DNA of 64,000 nt from Gammaproteobacteria bacterium (GTDB lineage: Bacteria > Pseudomonadota > Gammaproteobacteria > Pseudomonadales > Azotimanducaceae), in assembly GCA_002708765.1 (NCBI GenBank), contig PAPD01000018.1, forward strand, positions 5,794 through 69,793, read 5' to 3'. Shown piece after piece: positions 9,613-18,691 of the stretch. Under the pieces are notes generated by a model. It had not been told where the DNA came from and searched no databases. It saw nothing but the letters and a program-made list of their open reading frames with translations. The number at the start of each line of letters is the position of its first letter. Positions within the stretch are counted from its first letter, which is position 1. The position numbers and the translations under genes were made by a program.

Positions 9613-9614
9613 AA

Positions 9615-10025
9615 TCAGAGAATCTGGTCCGCGCCTACCGTTGCATTACCTTCTAGAAGCCGCACGCCATCACGTTCCAACCAGATGTCACACTCTATAC
9701 TGGATCCTTTTACTTCGGTTACAAGGCCCTTCGCCACGACACGATCTTCACTCAGCACAATATGGGGGAAGGTCATAAATATCCGCTTCACACAACCAGG
9801 ACCCGCCCATTCGTGCAACATATTCACCATATAACTAAGACCAAGCGGCCCCTGATTAATAGTCTTTTTCCCGACCTCAAATGGCAGACTATCAACAAGA
9901 TCAGCGTCCCAATGAACCGGGTTAGGGTCTCTTAATATCGCCGCCATCGTTCGCATTCGTGAACGCTCTACCGAAGGCATCTCCCAGGAAGGAATTTCGA
10001 AACCGGCCTCAACTTTCATCGGCAC
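9615..10025 (-). CDS. MaoC-like hot-dog dehydratase subunit (second half)
   Basis: A 136-residue single hot-dog domain protein with the MaoC-like D-x-N-P-x-H signature (RDPNPVHWDADL, about residues 33-44). This Asp-His pair is the catalytic dyad of (R)-enoyl-CoA hydratases. The GTG at 10025 is possible, but ATG at 10019, inside the end of the upstream gene, is the likelier coupled start. It works with the 149-residue protein encoded immediately upstream, probably as a heterodimer. It converges with the MBL gene at 9612. Confidence 0.82.
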   Translation of the reverse strand: MPMKVEAGFEIPSWEMPSVERSRMRTMAAILRDPNPVHWDADLVDSLPFEVGKKTINQGPLGLSYMVNMLHEWAGPGCVKRIFMTFPHIVLSEDRVVAKGLVTEVKGSSIECDIWLERDGVRLLEGNATVGADQIL

Positions 10026-10458
10026 GCCCTCGATTGTAATGCCAGATAATTGTCGAGCTCGCTACTTCCACTGAACCATGGGTTAGCTGAAACCGGAACT
10101 GGATTCGATCAAACAAGCGCCCAGCTTCCGATTTTCGTTCAACCCCCTCTATCTTTCCGAAAACCTTGTAGAGAGTTTCTTCAAGTAAAGGCTGATGAAT
10201 TTCCCATTCATAGCTTTCTATACCAATCGAAAAAGGAGAGTTAGCTTTCCCAAGCTCGAACATTTCTCCGATAGAAGTACTCGCCCCCAGTATGGGAACA
10301 TGAAAGAGCGCTACCGGATGAGCAAGTCCATCGGGTAAAAGCTCGCTGCCCGTGCATTCGGTCAACAAAAAGTTTTCCCAGTGAGCAATCAGGTACTCCC
10401 CCCCAGGGAACTCGTGTCCAATAATTTCTTTTACCGATTCTTCTGATGGGGTTTGCAT
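10009..10458 (-). CDS. FAS1-like/MaoC N-terminal hot-dog subunit
   Basis: A 149-residue protein resembling the N-terminal dehydratase domain found in MaoC fusion proteins (catalytically silent hot-dog). The region with HPVALFHVPILG and the VFGKIEGVERK strand fit this fold. It overlaps its partner gene at 9615-10025, so the two halves are translated together. It probably forms a heteromeric enoyl-CoA hydratase, as known for the ChsH1/H2-type and related systems. Confidence in fold is moderate, and the acyl-CoA substrate is unknown. Confidence 0.7.
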   Translation of the reverse strand: MQTPSEESVKEIIGHEFPGGEYLIAHWENFLLTECTGSELLPDGLAHPVALFHVPILGASTSIGEMFELGKANSPFSIGIESYEWEIHQPLLEETLYKVFGKIEGVERKSEAGRLFDRIQFRFQLTHGSVEVASSTIIWHYNRGRADES

Positions 10459-10576
10459 GGGTGAAGTCTAACGTTTTTTAATAAAAAACGCGAAACCGAT
10501 AAGCGAGCATACTTCTATCTTTTTTTACACCAGCACGAAAAATAGATACATTGTGTATAAAAAAGAGCGCCCAAAA

Positions 10577-11623
10577 ATGACTGACTCTCCTGAAGGGTAT
10601 GATGTAGAGAAAGTAGAGGAATGGATCAGAACTAACATATCCGAGTTGTCACCACCTCTAACGTGGATCCGGCTCGAGGGCGGTCATTCCAATCTCACCT
10701 ATAGAATAGAAGATAGCTACGGGAAGGCGGCTGTCATCACGCGCCCTCCTCAAGGCGAACTGCTGCCTAAAGCTCACGACATGAGCAGAGAATGGTCGCT
10801 AATCTCTGCCCTAGGACCTACGCCGGTCCCCGTTCCAATAGCGATGGGTTTTTGCGAAAGTCCGGAGATCACGGGCGCCTGGTTTTATGTCATGGGTCTG
10901 GTGGATGGGCGACCCTTATACAATAACGAGGAAACTCTGGACTGGGTGCCGGAATCCAAGAGAAAGACACTTGCTTATTCCTTTGTAGACGTGCTGGCTG
11001 ATCTCCACGCCGTTGACCCGGGAAAGGTCGGGCTAAGTGATCTTGGGAAAGCCGATAGCTACGTAGGTCGCCAGCTCAAAACATGGTATAGATCCTGGAC
11101 ATCATCTATAGAATCCGCCCATTATGACGACCCTCGGGCGCACGAGCTACAGGAATTCTTCATCAAAAATCTTCCCGAACAAAAGGGGCTTAGAATAGTC
11201 CACGGCGACTATGGACTGCATAACTGCTTGACGGGACCGGATTCAAAGATTGCAGCAGTGGTAGACTGGGAAATATCGACCCTGGGAGATCCGTTAGCCG
11301 ATCTAGCCTATGCACTGAATTTTTTTCCTGATCCATCTGATGCGATTCCGATTTCCCCAGAAGCCGCGACTGCTGTTCCAGGGTTCCCCGCTAGGTCTGA
11401 ACTAGCGAAACGATATGGCAAAAGAGCAAAAGCAGATCTATCTAACCTTGACTATTATACTGGTTTCAATCGCTGGAAATCTGCGTGCATCGTCCACGGC
11501 GTCTACGCAAGATATATGGCAGGACAGAAAAGCTCTGAAGGTGTAGACCTCGAGCACATGCGTGAGCGAATTGGAATAGCTCTTTCCCTATCCGAACAGG
11601 CAGTGAATCGACTTACCCAATGA
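10577..11623 (+). CDS. APH-family phosphotransferase (ACAD10/11-like kinase)
   Basis: A 348-residue aminoglycoside-phosphotransferase-fold kinase. The nucleotide-loop EGGHSNLTYRI, Brenner motif VHGDYGLHNCL (catalytic Asp) and metal-binding VVDWEISTLGDPLADLA are all intact. This is the subgroup fused to, or found beside, acyl-CoA dehydrogenases, where it phosphorylates hydroxyacyl groups. I prefer the ATG at 10577 over an in-frame GTG at 10553. Its stop overlaps the next start in ATGA, so it is translationally coupled to the TPR lipoprotein. It is divergent from the MaoC-like pair. Confidence 0.88.
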   Translation: MTDSPEGYDVEKVEEWIRTNISELSPPLTWIRLEGGHSNLTYRIEDSYGKAAVITRPPQGELLPKAHDMSREWSLISALGPTPVPVPIAMGFCESPEITGAWFYVMGLVDGRPLYNNEETLDWVPESKRKTLAYSFVDVLADLHAVDPGKVGLSDLGKADSYVGRQLKTWYRSWTSSIESAHYDDPRAHELQEFFIKNLPEQKGLRIVHGDYGLHNCLTGPDSKIAAVVDWEISTLGDPLADLAYALNFFPDPSDAIPISPEAATAVPGFPARSELAKRYGKRAKADLSNLDYYTGFNRWKSACIVHGVYARYMAGQKSSEGVDLEHMRERIGIALSLSEQAVNRLTQ

Positions 11624-12756
11624 AATGGCTTTTCCTCTTTATTCCGTTATTGATCTGGGCGTCCATGAGTTGCAACGCTTCCATTATTGACGAGCTGGAA
11701 AAGAAAGGCATTGAGCTTCAGCTTGAGGGAAAATACAAAGAAGCAAAGATTATTGAAACGCAACTTATCTCGGCTGCAGATAACCCCGTAGGCCATGTAT
11801 TCGCGCTTAACTCCATAATTACGCAACTCACCTGGAATGAAACCAAAACCGAATACGATAACCTGCTTTTATACCATTCTCGAAAAGCACTTGACTGGTG
11901 CGAACCTATACTGGAAAAAAATCGAAAACATATCCTCGCGAATTTTTACTGCGGACAAACCAACTTCGCCCTTAGCTATCATCACGGGCTGAAGGGTAAT
12001 TATTACAAGGCCGGGAAATATGGAACCAATGGAATCGATCAAATGGAAACGGCCCTAAAATACGACCCGGAATTGCACGACGCAAAAATGCAGCTGGGTC
12101 TAGCCTACTACGTTGCAGACAACCTTCCCCCTTTTTTAAAAATATTTAGTCGCTTCCTATGGTTCATCCCCACAGGGAATTCCGAAAAAAGCATCCCGTA
12201 CCTTCTCGAGGCAATCCAAAAGGGGGATCGATACCGAGACGTAGCACGATATACTTTCGGTTCTCTGATGCTAGAAAAAAAAGCGACTCACGGTGAGGCC
12301 GAAAAACAATTCAGGAAGCTGGTTTCAAAGTACCCGGGAAATCCGAGATTCCAGGTACAACTAATATTCATCTTGCTGATACAGGAAAAGTTTGAAGAAG
12401 TCATCTCTGTGGCCAAGACATTTATTCGAACAGGAGACCCGGACACTCCAGAATTTAATCTGGCAAAAGTGTCCCTTATTCGCGCACAAATGGGAATCCA
12501 GAATATCCAAGAAGCAGAAAACACCTATGTCGAAATAAAGGCCTATTTTAATTCTGATGAATCGAGTCTACCCGGCTGGGCTTTTGCCTGGTTTAAACTG
12601 ACCTCCGCGCAACTCCATGACTTGAAGCAAGACCGAGCCAAAGCTCTTAAGAATTATAAAGAAATTCTGGAAATCTCGAAAAAAACCTATGTTTTCGAAG
12701 ACATAAAATCGGCAGCCAAAAAGGGGCTCGAAACCCCATTCCAGGCCCTACCCTGA
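11620..12756 (+). CDS. exported TPR-repeat protein
   Basis: A 378-residue protein with a signal peptide ending near Cys18 (weak lipobox SMSC), followed by helical repeats. YKEAKII, NYYKAGKYG, HGEAEKQFRKLV and AKALKNYKEIL are recognisable TPR helices. No catalytic motif is visible, so it is probably a scaffold in the periplasm. It overlaps the kinase gene by 4 bp and the glycosyltransferase starts 2 bp after its stop, so the three are one operon. Confidence 0.75.
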   Translation: MKWLFLFIPLLIWASMSCNASIIDELEKKGIELQLEGKYKEAKIIETQLISAADNPVGHVFALNSIITQLTWNETKTEYDNLLLYHSRKALDWCEPILEKNRKHILANFYCGQTNFALSYHHGLKGNYYKAGKYGTNGIDQMETALKYDPELHDAKMQLGLAYYVADNLPPFLKIFSRFLWFIPTGNSEKSIPYLLEAIQKGDRYRDVARYTFGSLMLEKKATHGEAEKQFRKLVSKYPGNPRFQVQLIFILLIQEKFEEVISVAKTFIRTGDPDTPEFNLAKVSLIRAQMGIQNIQEAENTYVEIKAYFNSDESSLPGWAFAWFKLTSAQLHDLKQDRAKALKNYKEILEISKKTYVFEDIKSAAKKGLETPFQALP

Positions 12757-12757
12757 A

Positions 12758-13771
12758 ATGCTCAGTATCATCATCCCCACGCTCAATGAAGCAAGGAACA
12801 TAGAAACCCTCATTCTCCAGTTAAAGTCTCAGAAGAAAATCAGTCTCGAAATTATTATCAGTGATGGAGGATCAGAAGATGGCACTATTGAGATTGGCAA
12901 AGCACTTGGCGCCAAAATTGTTTCAGGCCCGAAAGGAAGAGGACAACAACTAAACAGAGGCGCAAGATCAGCAATCGGAGAAGACTATCTTTTTCTCCAT
13001 GGTGACAGCGAATTAAGAGATCCGGATCAGCTCAAAAAATCTCTTGATTTTGTGAGGGAACAAAAAGGACCAGTGGCAGGTCATTATCAGATAGACTTCG
13101 CTTGCGACGATCCGACAGTTAAAAAATTTTTACGCTTCTTTGAAATTAAATCAATTTTCAACAGGGAAGGTACCTTCGCCGGGGATCAGGGACTATTAAT
13201 ATCGAGAAAAACGTTTGAAGAGATGGAAGGGTTTTCGGAGGAACTTACGTTTCTCGAAGACAAGGAATTCGGTGAACGTTTTTTCCGTAAGGGCAAGTTC
13301 GTAACCTTGCCCGGAAGAATCAGAAGTAGCGCTAGACGATTCGAGGTTGAAGGCATGAAGGAGCGAGCTATTTTAAACCTCCTAATTATGTCTATGCACC
13401 ATTTGAGGCTAGATAATTTCTTCGAATCCGCATCTTATATCTACAGGGAATCATCTGAAGCGGGGAAATTAGATCTGCTCCCTTTTTTTATTCAAGCCCT
13501 TCATGAACTAATGAGAGATGGCTCCATAGAAAGCTTCAGAAAATTTAGCCGATTAGGACGTTGGGCGAATTCCAATATATGGCAGAGCTTCCTGTGGTTG
13601 GGATTGAAAACAAAAAGGGAACATAGGTTGGTAAAGATATACGATAATTATTTTGCAAAGCATACTAGGAATTTTTTCGGGGACGCCCTATCCACTTTAG
13701 CAATCATCATCTGGTTCTTTGCCAAACTTCTTTCTCAATGGACAAGAAATAAACTGGGGAAATTCTTCTAG
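12758..13771 (+). CDS. family 2 glycosyltransferase (TIGR04283-like)
   Basis: A 337-residue GT-A fold glycosyltransferase. MLSIIIPTLNEARNIE opens the nucleotide-binding domain, SDGGSEDGT is the first Asp motif, GRGQQLNRGA and FLHGDSE (DxD-like) follow. This order matches the family 2 group described as radical-SAM/selenodomain-associated (TIGR04283) from memory, but here about 110 additional residues extend the C terminus, ending in a hydrophobic stretch (about 305-325) that may bind membrane. It ends in a 4 bp overlap with the convergent aldo/keto reductase gene. Confidence 0.85.
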   Translation: MLSIIIPTLNEARNIETLILQLKSQKKISLEIIISDGGSEDGTIEIGKALGAKIVSGPKGRGQQLNRGARSAIGEDYLFLHGDSELRDPDQLKKSLDFVREQKGPVAGHYQIDFACDDPTVKKFLRFFEIKSIFNREGTFAGDQGLLISRKTFEEMEGFSEELTFLEDKEFGERFFRKGKFVTLPGRIRSSARRFEVEGMKERAILNLLIMSMHHLRLDNFFESASYIYRESSEAGKLDLLPFFIQALHELMRDGSIESFRKFSRLGRWANSNIWQSFLWLGLKTKREHRLVKIYDNYFAKHTRNFFGDALSTLAIIIWFFAKLLSQWTRNKLGKFF

Positions 13772-14799
13772 GACACTCCCAACGACAACAAATTCTCTAA
13801 AGGGCGATAAAGCTCTTCAAGGTAATCATTATCTTCTTCTTCAAGTTTTATTGAAGGAGACTCTACCAACTCGAGAAGTTGTTTTGAACTGGACACACCT
13901 ACAATTGGGGCCGTAATTTCGGGTTTGTTGCACAACCAAGCTAGTGCTATCTGCGCTGATGTTTTATCGTAACGTTTTGCAAGATCGGCAACCCGAGCCG
14001 CTATCTTAAAATCGACTTCTCCTTTGTATAAGCTTTCTGTTCTAGCCTGATCCTTTCCCTTTGAACGATTGGTTGTGCCCTTCTTTAACGAACCCCCATA
14101 AGCTCCCGTTAAAATACCTCTAGCCAAAGGCGACCAGGGTGTTATCGCTATTCCATTTTCCTGGCAATAAGGAATCATTTCCCGTTCTTCTTCCCGATAG
14201 ACAAGATTATAGTGATTCTGCATGGAAACGAACTGTGTCCATCCTGCCGATTGCGCGGTCATCTGTAGCTCGGAAAATTGCCAGGCAAACATACTTGAAG
14301 CTCCAAGATACATGGCTTTACCAGATTTAACGACATCGTGAAGGGCCTCCATAGTTTCTTCGATAGGAGTCTCAACATGAAAAGGTATTCCATGAGGGTG
14401 CCTGTGAATGACGAGGTGATCGATATAATCTATTCCCAATCTCTTGAGAGATGCATCAACACCTTCAATTATATGCTTGCGAGATAGCCCTCCTGAATTC
14501 GGACTCTTAGACAGAGGCATCGCTACCTTTGTCGCGAGCACGTAATCTTCCCGCGGGAGCATCTCACGAAGAATTTTTCCTATAACCTCCTCGCTAGCTC
14601 CCAGACCATAGACATCTGCGCAATCGAAATAAAACAGTCCTTTTTCGAATGCGACCTTAAAAATCTTTTTTGTCTCTTCATAATCAAGAGTCCAGTCCCC
14701 CTGGTGCCCCCGACCGGGGATACCGAAATTCATTGTGCCAAGGCAGATCTCTGAAACTCTCAACCCTGATTGAAAGCCAAGCTGGACTGCTTCTAACAT
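13768..14799 (-). CDS. aldo/keto reductase
   Basis: A 343-residue NADPH-dependent aldo/keto reductase of the YajO/Gpr type. LGTMNFG near the N terminus, catalytic Asp-Tyr in FDCADVYG, the catalytic His in HLVIHRH and the cofactor region ITPWSPLARGIL are clear. It reduces aldehydes or ketones in the cytoplasm. It is divergent from the crotonase gene, with 60 bp between the starts that must hold both promoters. Confidence 0.93.
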   Translation of the reverse strand: MLEAVQLGFQSGLRVSEICLGTMNFGIPGRGHQGDWTLDYEETKKIFKVAFEKGLFYFDCADVYGLGASEEVIGKILREMLPREDYVLATKVAMPLSKSPNSGGLSRKHIIEGVDASLKRLGIDYIDHLVIHRHPHGIPFHVETPIEETMEALHDVVKSGKAMYLGASSMFAWQFSELQMTAQSAGWTQFVSMQNHYNLVYREEEREMIPYCQENGIAITPWSPLARGILTGAYGGSLKKGTTNRSKGKDQARTESLYKGEVDFKIAARVADLAKRYDKTSAQIALAWLCNKPEITAPIVGVSSSKQLLELVESPSIKLEEEDNDYLEELYRPLENLLSLGVS

Positions 14800-14859
14800 C
14801 TCTATTCCTTTTTATATAAAAACTCTGGAAATATTACATTACAATTCCTTTTTTATCTT

Positions 14860-15660
14860 ATGGGAACACCTATGAATTTAGAGACACTTCTCTTTGATAT
14901 TTCAAACAATATTGCCACGATCACTTTAAACAGACCGGATAATGCGAACGCGCTGGATCCTACAATGGCCAGGGAATTAAGTGAAGCTGCGATCGAATGT
15001 GATGAAAACTCTAGCGTTAGAGCAGTAATAGTCCAAGGCACCGGCAAGATCTTCTGTGCCGGAGGCGACTTAAAAGCCTTCGCCAATGCAGGAAAAGCTG
15101 CCCCAGCACTGATAAAAAAAATGGCTGGCGATCTTCACCTGGCCATATCCAGATTCAGCAGAATGAATTCACCGGTTATCGCAGCCGTAAATGGGACAGC
15201 TGCGGGAGCCGGATTCAGTATAGCTGTCTCGGCTGATCTTGTCGTTTCGACTAATTCCACGAAATTTCTACTTGCCTACACAAATGCCGGACTTTCTCCG
15301 GATGGAAGTTCTTCCTACTTTCTGCCGCGCCGCATTGGAGATAGAAGAGCAAGAGAGTTAATGTTAACCAACCGTGTTTTATCATCAGCAGAAGCTCTCG
15401 ACTGGGGACTCATAAACGAGGTGGTCGAAGAGGCAATTCTTGATCAAAGAGCCAGGGAACTGGCAACAAACCTCGCGAAAGGGCCAACTCTAGCTTTCGG
15501 GCAAGTAAAAAGCCTTCTCAATGCCTCGTTCGATAATGGCCTCGAAACACAGATGGAGCTCGAATCTCGAGGAATCGCTGACATGGCTAGATCACATGAT
15601 GGTCAAGAGGGGATAGATGCTTTCCTGAACAAAAGAAAACCAAGTTTTTCCGGGAGATAG
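14860..15660 (+). CDS. enoyl-CoA hydratase/isomerase family protein
   Basis: A 266-residue crotonase. ITLNRPDNANALD and the oxyanion-hole CAGGDLKAF (about 66-74) are typical. At the two positions where hydratases carry Glu, this protein has Ser (GAGFSIAV) and, in the second loop, an Asp in LSPDGSS, as in isomerase-type crotonases such as PaaG. It is therefore more likely an enoyl-CoA isomerase than a hydratase. Starts at 14860 or 14872 are both possible. Confidence 0.9.
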   Translation: MGTPMNLETLLFDISNNIATITLNRPDNANALDPTMARELSEAAIECDENSSVRAVIVQGTGKIFCAGGDLKAFANAGKAAPALIKKMAGDLHLAISRFSRMNSPVIAAVNGTAAGAGFSIAVSADLVVSTNSTKFLLAYTNAGLSPDGSSSYFLPRRIGDRRARELMLTNRVLSSAEALDWGLINEVVEEAILDQRARELATNLAKGPTLAFGQVKSLLNASFDNGLETQMELESRGIADMARSHDGQEGIDAFLNKRKPSFSGR

Positions 15661-15828
15661 ATTATCTTTTCCGCAAATGAGCAAGCGCTATTTCGTTGAA
15701 GAAAATGCGTACCAGCGCGTATTGCTTTATACTGGACCTACAATATTCAAGTATTAACAAGTCCTAACCTGGACTAACACGAAAGAAACGTATCCAAAAG
15801 ATACCAAGATAAAAGGCACCTAGATTTT

Positions 15829-18057
15829 ATGTCAGACTTACCCAAAATTATCTATACGGACACCGATGAAGCGCCTAGGCTAGCTACCTATTCGCTTCTC
15901 CCGATAATCAAGACCTTCACAAAAGCGGCAAAAATTGAAGTTGAATTACGAGATATATCGTTAGCAGGAAGAATTCTTTCCGCTTTCCCTGAAAGACTAT
16001 CCGAAGCACAAAGAGTTACAGATGATTTGCATTACCTGGGCGAGCTAGCCAAACAACCAGAGGCCAACATAATAAAGCTACCCAATATTAGTGCTTCAAC
16101 TCCGCAGATGCAGGAAGCAATAAAGGAACTAAAGAATAAGGGATACGACCTTCCCGACTACCCCGAGGAACCAGGAAATAGCGAAGAGGAAAATATAAAG
16201 GTTCGCTACGACAAAATAAAAGGAAGCGCCGTTAATCCAGTGCTTAGAGAAGGGAACTCCGACAGAAGAGCGGCGGCGGCAGTAAAGGAGTTTGCAAAGA
16301 AGTTTCCGCATAGGATGGGGAGCTGGGAAAATTCATCAAAAAGTCATGTCGCACACATGAACCAAGGTGATTTTTATGACAGTGAACTATCCACCATTGC
16401 GCAAGAAGATGGACATATTTCAATCGTCTTTGATTCAGGGAACGAACAAAAGATATGGGCTGAACGTATCCCTGTCAACAAAGGCGAGATAATAGATGCA
16501 GCTTTTTTGAGCAAAAAAGCCTTATGTGATTTTTTCGAAGAGCAGATCTCCTCAACAGAGGAAGGCGTGCTTTTTTCTCTTCATTTAAAGGCAACCATGA
16601 TGAAAGTCTCGGACCCCAAAATGTTCGGGCATTGTGTCCGAGCTTATTATGGGGCAGCTTTGGATAAGCATGAAGAAACCTTGATGAAGCTAGGAGTAGA
16701 TCCGAATAACGGCATCGGGGATGCCTACGACAAAATTAGTGAGCTACCCGAGGAAGAAGCAAAACAAATTAGAGAGGACCTGGACTCATGCCTGCGCAAC
16801 GGCCCTGATCTCGCAATGGTAAACTCTGACAAAGGCATTACCAATCTGCATGTTCCTTCAGATATCATTATCGATGCTTCGATGCCAGCAGCTATCAGAG
16901 AATCGGGGAAAATGTGGGGCCCGGATGGGGAACTGCATGACATGAAAGCTGTCATTCCCGACAGATGCTATGCCAGCTTATATGACGAAACCATAAAGCA
17001 TTGTATCCAATACGGCGCTTTTGATCCTAAGACTATGGGGTCTGTTCCCAATGTGGGATTAATGGCACAGAAAGCAGAAGAGTATGGATCTCATGACACC
17101 ACATTCGAAGCACCTGACGACGGAGAAATTCGTGTAGTAGATAGCGGAGGCAATAACCTTCTCCGGCACTTGGTTGAAAAAGGTGATATCTGGCGGTTAT
17201 GCCGAGTAAAAAACGGACCTATCGAAGACTGGATAAAACTGGCGGTAAAGCGAGCCAAATTAACCGGGTGGCCTGTGGTTTTCTGGCTTGACGAAAACAG
17301 GGCACATGATGCCAATCTCATTGGGAAAGTAAATTCAATATTATCGGATAGCGATCAGAACGACTATGAGTTTTATATCAAATCTGTGCCTGACGCCGCT
17401 CGTTTCACATTAGAAAGAGCACGAAACGGTGAAAATACGATTTCAGCGACAGGTAATGTCCTAAGAGATTATCTAACCGATCTATTTCCGATTCTGGAAT
17501 TGGGGACAAGCGCTAAAATGTTGTCCATTGTTCCTCTAATAAATGGTGGCGGTCTTTTCGAGACCGGCGCCGGAGGATCTGCTCCGAAACACGTACAGCA
17601 GTTTGAGGAAGAGGGACACCTGAGATGGGATTCTCTAGGTGAATTTCTCGCTCTGGGAGCATCACTTGAACACCTGGCTGTAGCGTTTGACAACAAACAA
17701 GCGCAGGTTCTTGCCGATACGCTTAATCAAGCAATCGCAAAGTTCCTGGAAAGCAATAAATCGCCTTCCCGAAAGGTCAACGAAATCGACAACAGAGGAA
17801 GCCACTTCTTCCTTGCCATGTATTGGGCAGAGGCCCTTGTTTCTCAAACAGCAGATGTTTTCTTAAAAGAACTATTCCAGACTTTAGCAGCGACCTTGAG
17901 AGAAAATGAAGAAAAAATATGTGGAGAACTCCTAGCTTCACAAGGAAACTCGGTAAACCTTAGTGGCTACTATTCACCAGACACAAATCTAGCCGAAAAA
18001 GCCATGAGGCCCTCCGAAACCTTAAATCTGGCGTTAAGCCAGGTATTCAGCAAATGA
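15829..18057 (+). CDS. icd: monomeric NADP-dependent isocitrate dehydrogenase
   Basis: A 742-residue protein matching the monomeric isocitrate dehydrogenase (IDH-II) along its whole length. The N terminus [20 protein letters not shown] and [20 protein letters not shown] are family hallmarks, and the usual length is about 740. It oxidatively decarboxylates isocitrate to 2-oxoglutarate in the TCA cycle, making NADPH, and acts as a single chain rather than a dimer. A 168 bp leader before it contains possible promoter elements but no clear operator. A phosphatase gene follows 18 bp later. Confidence 0.97.
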   Translation: MSDLPKIIYTDTDEAPRLATYSLLPIIKTFTKAAKIEVELRDISLAGRILSAFPERLSEAQRVTDDLHYLGELAKQPEANIIKLPNISASTPQMQEAIKELKNKGYDLPDYPEEPGNSEEENIKVRYDKIKGSAVNPVLREGNSDRRAAAAVKEFAKKFPHRMGSWENSSKSHVAHMNQGDFYDSELSTIAQEDGHISIVFDSGNEQKIWAERIPVNKGEIIDAAFLSKKALCDFFEEQISSTEEGVLFSLHLKATMMKVSDPKMFGHCVRAYYGAALDKHEETLMKLGVDPNNGIGDAYDKISELPEEEAKQIREDLDSCLRNGPDLAMVNSDKGITNLHVPSDIIIDASMPAAIRESGKMWGPDGELHDMKAVIPDRCYASLYDETIKHCIQYGAFDPKTMGSVPNVGLMAQKAEEYGSHDTTFEAPDDGEIRVVDSGGNNLLRHLVEKGDIWRLCRVKNGPIEDWIKLAVKRAKLTGWPVVFWLDENRAHDANLIGKVNSILSDSDQNDYEFYIKSVPDAARFTLERARNGENTISATGNVLRDYLTDLFPILELGTSAKMLSIVPLINGGGLFETGAGGSAPKHVQQFEEEGHLRWDSLGEFLALGASLEHLAVAFDNKQAQVLADTLNQAIAKFLESNKSPSRKVNEIDNRGSHFFLAMYWAEALVSQTADVFLKELFQTLAATLRENEEKICGELLASQGNSVNLSGYYSPDTNLAEKAMRPSETLNLALSQVFSK

Positions 18058-18075
18058 CTTTTACCAAGCGCTAAA

Positions 18076-18690
18076 TTGAAAAACATTTTTTTTGTCAGAC
18101 ACGGCCAGACGGAATGGAACTCGATAAAGCGAGTCCAGGGGCAATGGAATTCCAGCCTTAACCATTTAGGGGAAAAACAAGCGAACAAAAACGGAGAATT
18201 TCTTCGAGATAGAAATATAGATTATATGTTCTGTTCTCCGCTTGATAGAACCCGACAGACTGCGGAAATTCTATGTGCACATTTGCCTCTTCAGGCAAAA
18301 TTTGATGAAAGGCTTATGGAGTGGGATACGGGAAAATGGAGTGGATTCATGTGGGAAGAAATTCCTGAAAAATGGCCCGATGGATATTCCCAGTGGGAAA
18401 AGGATCCATTCAACTACCGATGCCCCGGGGGGGAAAATTATCCGGACATGATCGATCGTGTAACTCCATTCATCGAGAGTTTAAAAAAGCTTAAAGAAAC
18501 CAACATCGTGATCGTTTCTCACGGGATAATTGGCAGAGTGATGATCGGACTGATACTAAAACATTCACCTGAACAGATGCTGTCATATCACCAGTCAAAC
18601 GATACGGTCATAAAACTTACCCAATCTCCGGAATCTGTCAACGCCGAGCATTTTATTTCGGGAGTAGGCCCCTACATCGGCCTTCCTTAA
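18076..18690 (+). CDS. histidine phosphatase family protein
   Basis: A 204-residue phosphoglycerate-mutase-like phosphatase. The catalytic RHG lies in FVRHGQTEWN (residues 5-14), a second Arg in CSPLDRTRQT, Glu in RLMEWDTGKW and the second His in VSHG. The start is a TTG at 18076 just before the conserved core; no ATG fits. Members dephosphorylate small metabolites or phosphoproteins. It converges on the PabB-PabC gene with a single-base gap. Confidence 0.9.
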   Translation: MKNIFFVRHGQTEWNSIKRVQGQWNSSLNHLGEKQANKNGEFLRDRNIDYMFCSPLDRTRQTAEILCAHLPLQAKFDERLMEWDTGKWSGFMWEEIPEKWPDGYSQWEKDPFNYRCPGGENYPDMIDRVTPFIESLKKLKETNIVIVSHGIIGRVMIGLILKHSPEQMLSYHQSNDTVIKLTQSPESVNAEHFISGVGPYIGLP

Positions 18691-18691
18691 T

